Below, piece by piece: positions 6,293 through 12,210 of a DNA stretch of 13,812 bases (positions are counted from its first letter, which is position 1; the number at the start of each line of letters is the position of its first letter). Where the stretch lies: positions 1 to 13,812 of the forward strand of contig DATEHQ010000086.1 of the NCBI GenBank assembly GCA_035279525.1, given 5' to 3'. Source of the stretch: DATEHQ01 sp035279525 (GTDB lineage Bacteria; Chloroflexota; Dormibacteria; Dormibacterales; Dormibacteraceae). Made by a program: the position numbers and the translations under genes. Below the pieces are notes generated by a model. It had not been told where the DNA came from. It saw only the letters and a list, made by a program, of their open reading frames with translations, and did no database searches.

Positions 6293-7012
6293 TTGGGAGA
6301 GAACCATCTGCCGGTACTGATCGCCGGTGACGTGCACGGCGACCTCGAGAGACTCTTCGCGGCCCTCGAGCCTTACCCGGCCACCGACTGGCGAACCGTC
6401 TTCCTGGGTGACCTGGTGGACTACGGCATGTTCGGCGTCGGGGCGCTGCGCTACGCGCGCGACCGCGCCAACACCGAAGTGCTGCTCGGCAATCACGAGG
6501 TGGCGATGCTCTGGGCCTTGAGAGACCCCGCGCGCATGGGCTTCTGGATGAGCGTCGGCGGCCAGGCGCACGACCTCGACGAGCTGCGTAAGGACGAACC
6601 TCTGCAGCGTTGGATGCGCAGCCGTCCGGCCCTGATGCGCCTACCCGACGGGGCCCTGCTCCAGCACTGTGGCAACGACGACCTGCTCGAGCTGGTCGAC
6701 ATCGCAGAACCCGACATGGTCGCGGCGATCAACGAGCGGGTGCACGAGCTGCTCCACGGCGGCGGCGAGTCGACCCTGTGGAACGTGCTGAGCGGCCGCA
6801 ACGTCTTCGCTGCGCAAGCCGAGCGCCTGGATCGCTGGCTCGAGCTCACCGGCGCGCGGCGCACCGTTTTCGGCCACACGCCCCACCGCAGCCCGCGGCC
6901 CGAGCGCTATCACGACGGCAGAGCCATCAACTACGACGGCGGCCTCTCGCGCGCGCACCGCCTCCATCGCAGAGGATCGGCCGTGGGCGCGACTGTCGCG
7001 CCGCTCGACTGA
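6293..7012 (+). CDS. Calcineurin-like metallophosphoesterase
   Basis: The 239-residue protein shows the ordered metal-binding motifs of the PF00149 fold: GDVHGD (12-17), FLGDLVDYG (38-45, Asp40), LLGNHEV (64-70, Asn67-His68), a later His in LLQHCGNDD (about 122-130), and the closing GHTPHRS (about 203-209). Two divalent metals are expected at these residues. Proteins of this size and order include bis(5'-nucleosyl)-tetraphosphatase and protein phosphatase-like enzymes; the substrate cannot be deduced. The TTG start is the first in frame and follows the TAGCAT box; a later non-standard start before the first motif cannot be excluded. It ends 4 nt from the convergent alkyltransferase gene, leaving no room for a conventional terminator. 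Confidence 0.88.
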   Translation: MGENHLPVLIAGDVHGDLERLFAALEPYPATDWRTVFLGDLVDYGMFGVGALRYARDRANTEVLLGNHEVAMLWALRDPARMGFWMSVGGQAHDLDELRKDEPLQRWMRSRPALMRLPDGALLQHCGNDDLLELVDIAEPDMVAAINERVHELLHGGGESTLWNVLSGRNVFAAQAERLDRWLELTGARRTVFGHTPHRSPRPERYHDGRAINYDGGLSRAHRLHRRGSAVGATVAPLD

Positions 7013-7016
7013 GGAA

Positions 7017-7784
7017 TCAGGCCACAGCCGGGCGGCAGTCCTTGCAGGGCCGGTAGCCGGCCGCGTGCGCCTCGGCGGCGTCGTGGAAGAGGACGATGTT
7101 CTCCTCCTTCGCCCGCCGGCCGTGATAGCACGTCGGGAAGCAGAAGATCTTCGTGGTGCGCACGCCCTCGTAGCGCAGACCTCTCGCGGCCATCTCCTGC
7201 AGCCGCTCGAGCTGTACGCCTTCCATGTTGAGGATCGACTTCTTGGCCTCCGGTCCACCGCCCCCGTAGTTGCCGATCCGGCCGTCGGTCCGCACGACGC
7301 GATGACACGGGATGAAGTACGGGATCGGGTTGTGCGCCAGCGCCGTGCCCACCGCGCGCACGGCCGCCGGATGCCCGATCTCGCGGGCCACCCATCCATA
7401 CGGGCGGACCTGCCCCCGTGGAATCTCGAGCGTCTTGCGCAGCACCGACTGCTCGAATGACGTCAGGCCTCGAAGGTCGAAACGAAGCCGCCGCTTGCCG
7501 CTGAGCTCATCCTCGATCTTCTCCGCCAGGTCGCGCGGCGCCGCGGCCGGCGTGAGCCGGCGGCCGACGTCTTTGCGAAACCACGCTTCGAACTCATCGG
7601 CTGTCGCCATGCGCGCAGCCGCCGAGACCCCGTTCCGGTTCCACGCCACGTAGACCGGCCCGAGCACCGTCTCGAACCTTGCGTAGGAGTCGGCCATGCC
7701 CGCCTCGGCAAGGACGCGATCGGCGAAGCCTTTCGGCGCCCTCACATCGCCCAGCCGCTTCAGTTCACTCGTCAGGGTCGCCAT
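7017..7784 (-). CDS. O6-alkylguanine-DNA alkyltransferase fused to a C-terminal Ada-type zinc/methyl-acceptor domain
   Basis: The protein has 255 residues. About 31-200 is an Ogt/MGMT unit with the acceptor motif IPCHRVV (Cys160), FIP before it, and a preceding RAVGTALAHNP helix; it takes alkyl groups from O6-alkylguanine onto Cys160 in a suicide reaction. Residues about 205-255 match the N-terminal domain of E. coli Ada (TTKIFCFPTC, then AAGYRPCKDC) with four cysteines at 215, 219, 247 and 250, spaced C-x3-C-x27-C-x2-C; the first corresponds to the Ada cysteine methylated by phosphotriesters. In Ada this domain is N-terminal, so the order is reversed, and the AraC-type helix-turn-helix is missing. 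Residues 1-30 resemble an anti-sigma N-terminus. Two ATGs exist (7790, 7784); the second is preferred because AGAGGAG lies 6 nt before it. It overlaps the sigma gene by 20 nt. Confidence 0.9.
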   Translation of the reverse strand: MATLTSELKRLGDVRAPKGFADRVLAEAGMADSYARFETVLGPVYVAWNRNGVSAAARMATADEFEAWFRKDVGRRLTPAAAPRDLAEKIEDELSGKRRLRFDLRGLTSFEQSVLRKTLEIPRGQVRPYGWVAREIGHPAAVRAVGTALAHNPIPYFIPCHRVVRTDGRIGNYGGGGPEAKKSILNMEGVQLERLQEMAARGLRYEGVRTTKIFCFPTCYHGRRAKEENIVLFHDAAEAHAAGYRPCKDCRPAVA

Positions 7785-8280
7785 GCTCATCTCCTCTCAG
7801 CATCTGAAGTCCGCGGTGGACGTTTGATTTCACGGTTCCGACCGGTTGACCGAGCGCCTCCGCGGCCTCGGAGTAGGAAAGCTCCTGTACGTGACGCAGC
7901 ACGAGCGCCTCCCGATACCGCGCCGGAAGCGCGGCCACGCGGCATGCGAGCTCTTCGAGCTCGATGCGCCGCAGCGCGTCCTCTTCGGTGCCCAGCCTGA
8001 CGTCTGGCTCGCTTCCATTCAGCTCGACCAGCCGCGGCCGCGAGCCCCGCACGCGATTGCGAAAGACGTTGAGCGCGATCCGGTGCAACCACGCCTTCTG
8101 CTTGAGCTCGCGCACCCGTTCCGGCGGGTACGAGACCAGGGCGCGATAGGCACGCAGGAAGGTGTCCTGTGCCACCTCCTCCGCATCCTGCCGGCTGCCG
8201 GTCAAGGCGAGGCCGAGCGCGTAGATGCGGTCCTGGTGCTCGTGGACCATTCGCTCGAAGACCCGCTCGGTGCTCTCCAT
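7765..8280 (-). CDS. ECF-type RNA polymerase sigma factor, operon with the alkyltransferase/Ada protein
   Basis: This 171-residue protein has sigma region 2 at about 5-78 (FERMVHEHQDRIYALGLALT, then EEVAQDTFLRAYRAL and a WLHRIALNVFRNRVR core-binding and -10 region) and region 4 at about 108-163 (LPARYREALVLRHVQELSYS, GTVKSNVHRGLQMLR helix-turn-helix for the -35). There is no region 1 or 3, as in group 4 sigmas. Start ATG 8280 follows GAGGG; the open frame further upstream crosses into the divergent operon and is not coding. Its 3' end overlaps the alkyltransferase/Ada gene, which occupies the position where ECF sigmas usually have an anti-sigma factor. I infer a role in the response to DNA alkylation. 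Confidence 0.92.
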   Translation of the reverse strand: MESTERVFERMVHEHQDRIYALGLALTGSRQDAEEVAQDTFLRAYRALVSYPPERVRELKQKAWLHRIALNVFRNRVRGSRPRLVELNGSEPDVRLGTEEDALRRIELEELACRVAALPARYREALVLRHVQELSYSEAAEALGQPVGTVKSNVHRGLQMLRGDEHGDPDE

Positions 8281-8324
8281 CACCCTCGCAAACACAGTCT
8301 GCCGCCTGCCGGTTGCATCGCGGT

Positions 8325-8363
8325 GGAACGCAAAGCCTCCCCGAGGTGTAAATGATGCGTTCC
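8325..8363. promoter_or_regulatory. Perfect 8-bp inverted repeat between divergent ECF sigma genes
   Basis: GGAACGCA (8325-8332) and TGCGTTCC (8356-8363) are exact reverse complements separated by 23 nt. GGAAC is the classic -35 core of many ECF sigma promoters, and each arm presents it towards one of the two divergent sigma operons. They may be paired -35 elements, or an operator for a dimeric regulator. No clear partner -10 (CGT-like) stands at 16-17 nt on either side, so the promoter reading is unproven. Confidence 0.5.
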
Positions 8364-8364
8364 G

Positions 8365-8928
8365 ATGGAGGGCCGTCCAGCGGACGAGTCGGCGCTTGTG
8401 TCCCGCGCCCGGGGCGGAGACACGCACGCCTATGAGGAGATCGTGAGGAGATACCAGGACGTGGCGTTCAGGACGGCGTACCTGATCACCGGCTCGGCGC
8501 CCGAGGCGGAGGACGCGGCGCAGGAGGGTTTCATCAAGGCCTTCCGGGCGCTGCCCCGATTCCGCGAGGGGGCCGATCCCCGCCCGTGGCTGCTGCGCAT
8601 CGTGGCGAACGAGGCGCGCAATCGCGCTCGCTCCGCCAGCCGTCGCCACGGCCTCGAGCTGCGGCTCGTCGCCGGCTTCCGCCCGGGGGATGCGGCCCCA
8701 TCCCCCGAGGCGGCGGTCGTTGCCGCGGACGAGCATCAGCGACTCATGCGGGAATTGAGCAAGCTCGGCGAGGAGGACAGGCTCGTGATCGGCTGCCGCT
8801 ACCTGCTCGAGCTGGACGGCAGCGCGACGGCCGCGGCGCTGGGGGTGCCGGAAGGGACTGTGAAGTCACGCCTGTCGCGTGCGCTGGCCCGCCTGCGTGT
8901 ACGTCTGGAGGAGGCGGCCCGTGCCTGA
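8365..8928 (+). CDS. ECF-type RNA polymerase sigma factor, operon with anti-sigma-like protein and lipoprotein
   Basis: The 187-residue protein has region 2 at about 12-88 (AYEEIVRRYQDVAFRTAYLI, EDAAQEGFIKAFRAL, WLLRIVANEARNRAR) and region 4 at about 125-180 (LGEEDRLVIGCRYLLELDGS, VPEGTVKSRLSRALARLR). The linker between is Pro/Ala-rich. The first in-frame ATG, 8365, is used; two ATGs just upstream are in another frame and the nearest GAGG is about 16 nt away, so initiation may be leaderless. The gene overlaps the following membrane protein by 8 nt, the usual layout of a sigma factor with its cognate anti-sigma. The inducing signal is unknown. Confidence 0.92.
   Translation: MEGRPADESALVSRARGGDTHAYEEIVRRYQDVAFRTAYLITGSAPEAEDAAQEGFIKAFRALPRFREGADPRPWLLRIVANEARNRARSASRRHGLELRLVAGFRPGDAAPSPEAAVVAADEHQRLMRELSKLGEEDRLVIGCRYLLELDGSATAAALGVPEGTVKSRLSRALARLRVRLEEAARA
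8907..8914 (+). promoter_or_regulatory. Ribosome binding site of the anti-sigma-like gene
   Basis: GGAGGAGG lies 6 nt before GTG 8921, inside the end of the sigma gene. This selects that start over the earlier in-frame start at 8879. Confidence 0.75.
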
Positions 8929-9733
8929 GCTCGAGCAGCGCCTGGCGGAGCTCAGCGCAGCCATCGAATGGCCGGCCACCCCGGACATCTCCGGACGGGT
9001 GATCGCCAATCTCGGTCTCTCCGCGCCGCGGGTGCCGCGCCTCGTCGAGACACGGTGGGGTTGGGAAGGTTGGTCGACGCGAAACCGATGGGGGCTTGGG
9101 GTCGCGGCGGCTCTCCTCATCGTCGCCACGCTGCTCGCTTACACGCCGAGCCGGGAAGCCATCGCCTCCTGGGTGAACCTGCACGTCCTCATCCAGCGAA
9201 CAGAGCATCCGCCGACGCCGTCGCCGCTGCCCTCAGGACGGCTGGGCCAGAAGCTCGGTCTCGGCCAGCCGGTCACCCTGGGCCAGGCGCAAAGCGACGT
9301 CGCGTGGCGCATCGCCAGTCCCGCCTCGCTCGGGCAGCCTGACGCGGTCTACTTTCAGGCACCCCCCGACGGCCCGGCGCAGGGCGAGGTTTCCCTCGTC
9401 TACGCCGCGAGGCCCGGCATCCCTGTGGCCGGTCAAACCGGCGTCTCCATTCTCATCACGGAAGCGCGCGGCAGGGTGGACCAGAACTTCTTCGGCAAGA
9501 TGCTCGGCTCAGGCGCAACCCTGGAGCAGGTGACCGTGGCCGGGCATCAGGCGTACTGGATCGCCGGCCAGCCCAGCGTGTTCTTCTTCATCGACGCCGC
9601 CGGCAATTTCCGCAACGAGACGATGCGGCTCGCCGCGAACACGCTGATTCTCGACGACAACGGGACGATCGTCCGCATCGAGGGCAACATGACCCTGGCG
9701 CAGGCCACCGCCATCGCCGCGTCGATGGCCTAG
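8921..9733 (+). CDS. Membrane-bound anti-sigma factor-like protein
   Basis: The 270-residue product has a cytoplasmic N-terminus of about 55 residues (ELEQRLAELSAAIEWPAT, then GRVIANLGLSAPR), one membrane helix at about 57-75 (WGLGVAAALLIVATLLAY) and an extracytoplasmic domain of about 195 residues with repeated QPV/QPDAVYF-type strands, resembling DUF4367-like sensor domains of anti-sigma and sporulation proteins. Its position directly after, and overlapping, the ECF sigma gene makes an anti-sigma role likely. There is no ZAS-type H-x3-C-x2-C motif, so it would not be a zinc redox sensor. The GTG 8921 start is set by GGAGGAGG. The extracytoplasmic domain probably senses an envelope signal; the trigger is unknown. 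Confidence 0.8.
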   Translation: MPELEQRLAELSAAIEWPATPDISGRVIANLGLSAPRVPRLVETRWGWEGWSTRNRWGLGVAAALLIVATLLAYTPSREAIASWVNLHVLIQRTEHPPTPSPLPSGRLGQKLGLGQPVTLGQAQSDVAWRIASPASLGQPDAVYFQAPPDGPAQGEVSLVYAARPGIPVAGQTGVSILITEARGRVDQNFFGKMLGSGATLEQVTVAGHQAYWIAGQPSVFFFIDAAGNFRNETMRLAANTLILDDNGTIVRIEGNMTLAQATAIAASMA

Positions 9734-9779
9734 GGGAACCGCACGCCGGCGGCCGGTGTATGAGGGGCGAGGTGACAAG

Positions 9780-11039
9780 GTGAAGGCAGCCCTGATCGTG
9801 ACGGCGATGCTCGCGTTGGTGGCATGTGGGCAGGTGGCAGTGCCCGCTTCGGCGGGCGACTACAAGCTCTACGAGGCGACGTCGACGCCGAAGTCGAACC
9901 AGGTCGCGGTGATCGATACGCGCGCGCAGAAGGCAGATCGCGCCCTTCCGTTCGGGACGGCGTCTCCGGACTGGCGGCACCTCTACTCCGTCGACGGCAG
10001 TCGACTGGTCGACACCGACCCGCTGACCGGCGCCACGCTGAACACGATGCCGCTTCCGAGCGGCTACTGGGCGCTGCCTCCGGCGACGATGAGCGGCATC
10101 CCCGGCGGCCTCTCGCAGAACGGCAGGTGGCTGGTGCTCGAGGCCTGGGATCAGGGCGCGCAGGGCAGCACCCCGACGGCGACCCACATGCTTGTCATCG
10201 ACAGCTCGTTCACGGAACAACCTGTTCGAGTCGAGCTCAAGGGCTTCATCGAGTTCGATGCGATCAGCAACGACGGCCAGCGACTGTATCTGGTCGAGTA
10301 CACGGGCGGCGGCGGCTATCGCGTGCGCGTCTACGACTTGACCGTCAGCCGGCTGGACCCCCAGGTCGTGATCGACAAGAGCGACGGCAACGACGCGATG
10401 GCCGGGGTGCGCCTGATGGGCGTGCCGTCGCGGAGCGGCGAGTGGCAGTACAGCGTCTACGCACGCCAGAACGATGGGCCCTTCATCCATGCTCTGAACC
10501 TCGACGGCAACGTCTCCGCCTGCATCTTCCTGCCCGGCCCGGGCTACGCGAAGAGCGGCGATGCCTTCCGCTGGTCGCTCGCGCTGAGCCCGGACGGAAG
10601 CGAGCTGTACGCCACCAATGGAGGGCTCGGGATCGTCGCCACCGTCTCGGTCGGCGGCAACGCGTGGCCCAATCTGACACGGACGGCGCACATCGCAACC
10701 ACATCGGCCGCCGCGAGCGGCCTCATCCCCGACGTGCAGGCCAAGGAGCTCGGGACCAACTCCTCCGTTCTCACCCCGGACGGCGGCACGCTGGTCACCG
10801 CCGGCGCGTCAGGGATCGCCTGGGTCGACACGACCAGCCTCAGCGTTCGCCGGACAGCCCTCGATGGGTGGAGGGTCTGGAGTCTTGGGCTGAGCCCGGA
10901 CGGGCAGCAGCTCTACGTGGTGAGCGACTCGGGGATGATCGCCCAGGTCTCGATGAAGTCGGGCGCGATCGAGTCGCGCTTCAACCCGGGTGCGGGCTAT
11001 CCGATCGGCCTCATTCGCGTGTCGGCGCCGGGGGTTTAG
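9780..11039 (+). CDS. Beta-propeller lipoprotein
   Basis: The 419-residue protein starts at GTG 9780 with a lipoprotein signal peptide (KAALIVTAMLALVAC, lipobox LVAC, lipid-carrying Cys16) and GAGG 7 nt upstream of the start. The mature part is beta-rich with repeated blade-like motifs of the LSPDGSELYATNGG and LSPDGQQLYVVSDSG type at about 265-280 and 370-385, plus TPDGGTLVTAGASG and others, indicating a YncE/WD40-like propeller of about seven blades. It should sit on the outer face of the membrane. Located 46 nt after the anti-sigma-like gene, it probably belongs to the same sigma operon and may bind or display something related to the signal. No catalytic motif was seen. Confidence 0.85.
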   Translation: MKAALIVTAMLALVACGQVAVPASAGDYKLYEATSTPKSNQVAVIDTRAQKADRALPFGTASPDWRHLYSVDGSRLVDTDPLTGATLNTMPLPSGYWALPPATMSGIPGGLSQNGRWLVLEAWDQGAQGSTPTATHMLVIDSSFTEQPVRVELKGFIEFDAISNDGQRLYLVEYTGGGGYRVRVYDLTVSRLDPQVVIDKSDGNDAMAGVRLMGVPSRSGEWQYSVYARQNDGPFIHALNLDGNVSACIFLPGPGYAKSGDAFRWSLALSPDGSELYATNGGLGIVATVSVGGNAWPNLTRTAHIATTSAAASGLIPDVQAKELGTNSSVLTPDGGTLVTAGASGIAWVDTTSLSVRRTALDGWRVWSLGLSPDGQQLYVVSDSGMIAQVSMKSGAIESRFNPGAGYPIGLIRVSAPGV

Positions 11040-11193
11040 CGCCGGGTTCGTAGCCGCGGCAGCTCAGGACGGGCAGCCGCGGGTAGCGCGGAAAGGACGG
11101 GTCGGTGCGAGATAGCTCGCACATCCAGAATGTCGTCCGCGTCCCCGGCACCTGCCGGGAATGGCGGCAGGACGAGCACAGGCCTGGTTCCAC
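11011..11193 (-). CDS. Small four-cysteine protein, probable zinc-binding, unknown function
   Basis: This 60-residue product contains CSSC at 6-9, a cysteine in FWMCELS near 25 and another in PVLSC near 45, followed by RGYEP. The spacing C-x2-C then C then C suggests a small zinc knuckle, and the segment TDPSFPRYPRLPVLSCRGYE has the feel of a conserved small-protein family, although I cannot name one. The start is a GTG at 11193; the nearest upstream in-frame stop is at 11205-11203. No Shine-Dalgarno is visible, but CATGAT lies 8 nt upstream. Its last 29 nt overlap the convergent lipoprotein gene. It follows the exonuclease gene on the same strand by 110 nt and could share its transcript. Confidence 0.55.
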   Translation of the reverse strand: MEPGLCSSCRHSRQVPGTRTTFWMCELSRTDPSFPRYPRLPVLSCRGYEPGAKPPAPTRE

Positions 11194-11303
11194 GGTTCCA
11201 AATCATGTAGCGCGAGCCGCGCCGACGCCGGAGCCGGATCCAGGTCAGGGTCACTACCAGGCATACGATCCGGCGAGCCTGTCAGATCACAGGCAGCGAA
11301 ACG

Positions 11304-12170
11304 TCAGGTTTTGGTAATCGCCGGCATCGAGCTCAGGGCGCTGGCCAGCCGCTCCAGGTTGTTCGAGATCCCGTACTTCTTGCCCAGCTGCTCCACCTTC
11401 TCGGCGTCCTCGGGGTATCGCTTGCGCCGGCCAGGCGGAACCTCGATCGGCAGGGCGCTCACCGGCGGGACGACGCGCAGCGCCTTCTCGAGGTACTCGG
11501 CGTTCGCGTTGCGGAACACGCCTGCATCGAGCATGGCCTGCACCGACCGGTACCGCGTCACCAGCTCCGCGGCCTTCTTGTCGCCGACGCCCGCGATCCC
11601 GGGCAAGCCGTCCGAGGGATCACCACGGAGGATCGCATAGTCGGCGTAGGCCCGACCCGGGATCCCGTAGCGCCGCGTGACCTCCTTCTCGTCCACCTCG
11701 ACCATGCCGCCCTTCTGCGGGTACAGCACGATGATCTCGCGGTCGCGGACCAGGCTGAACAGGTCGCGGTCGCCACTCGCGATCTCGATGGGCGGCTTCA
11801 CCTTCGCCGCGAGCGACGCGACGATGTCCTCCGCCTCGTAGCCCTCGAGGCCGATCACGTCGATGCCGAGCGCGGTGAGCGCCTTCGTGATGATGGGCAC
11901 CTGCGGGATCAGCGCGGGTGGTATCGGCTCGGCGGTCCGGTGCTCCTTGTAGCCCTTGATCAGGTCGACGCGCCAGGCCGGCCTCCAGTCTTCGTCGGTG
12001 GTGAATGCGATATGGCGAGGCTTTCGATCGGTGACGTATCTCGCCAGCGTGTCGAGGGTTCCGCGGACGGCGTTGACCAGGGTGCCGTCCGGACCGCGCA
12101 TGGTTTGAGGGATGGCGTAGAAGGCCCGGAAGAACATGCTCGAGCCGTCGACCAGCAGCCAGTTGGTCAA
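11304..12170 (-). CDS. Stand-alone 5'-3' exonuclease (DNA polymerase I N-terminal/FEN family)
   Basis: The 288-residue protein lacks any polymerase domain and carries all acidic signatures of the family: LLVDGSSMFFRAFY (5-18, Asp8), FTTDEDWRPAWR (56-67), a YKEHR basic patch (74-78), EGYEAEDIVASL (109-120), ASGDRDLFSLV (131-141) and GDPSDGLPGIAGVGDKKAAE (183-202), the last ending in the helix-hairpin-helix that grips duplex DNA. Such enzymes remove RNA primers and flaps during lagging-strand synthesis and repair. The start is TTG 12170, because the family begins just before LLVDG; an upstream ATG at 12181 is out of frame and the open frame beyond it runs into the divergent lipoprotein gene. 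A TACCAT box ends 9 nt before the TTG. Confidence 0.9.
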   Translation of the reverse strand: MTNWLLVDGSSMFFRAFYAIPQTMRGPDGTLVNAVRGTLDTLARYVTDRKPRHIAFTTDEDWRPAWRVDLIKGYKEHRTAEPIPPALIPQVPIITKALTALGIDVIGLEGYEAEDIVASLAAKVKPPIEIASGDRDLFSLVRDREIIVLYPQKGGMVEVDEKEVTRRYGIPGRAYADYAILRGDPSDGLPGIAGVGDKKAAELVTRYRSVQAMLDAGVFRNANAEYLEKALRVVPPVSALPIEVPPGRRKRYPEDAEKVEQLGKKYGISNNLERLASALSSMPAITKT

Positions 12171-12179
12171 GTTCGAAAC

Positions 12180-12185
12180 ATGGTA
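12180..12185 (-). promoter_or_regulatory. Candidate -10 box (near-leaderless) of the exonuclease gene
   Basis: TACCAT on the minus strand ends 9 nt before the TTG at 12170. No Shine-Dalgarno or clear -35 accompanies it. Only 40 nt separate the two divergent starts here. Confidence 0.35.
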
Positions 12186-12194
12186 CCTGCCGTC

Positions 12195-12200
12195 TAGGAT
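12195..12200 (+). promoter_or_regulatory. Candidate -10 box (near-leaderless) of the divergent lipoprotein gene
   Basis: TAGGAT ends 10 nt before TTG 12211. A weak TTCGAA stands 17 nt further upstream at a -35 position. This box and TACCAT of the opposite gene lie only 9 nt apart, so the two promoters would overlap. Confidence 0.35.
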
Positions 12201-12210
12201 TGCCAGCGTC

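Noticed and set aside
8281..8736. Upstream extension of the minus-strand sigma factor frame
   Set aside because: It crosses the divergent promoter region and runs antisense to the other sigma gene; the family match starts at 8280.
9588..10691. 367-codon minus-strand open frame opposite the propeller lipoprotein
   Set aside because: Low-complexity Arg/Ala/Val-rich translation with no motif; the plus strand has a signal peptide and blade repeats.
11277..11294. Hairpin GCCTGT-CAGATC-ACAGGC as a rho-independent terminator for the exonuclease gene
   Set aside because: The stem is perfect but only 6 bp and no T-tract follows on either strand; it may be a weak structure only.
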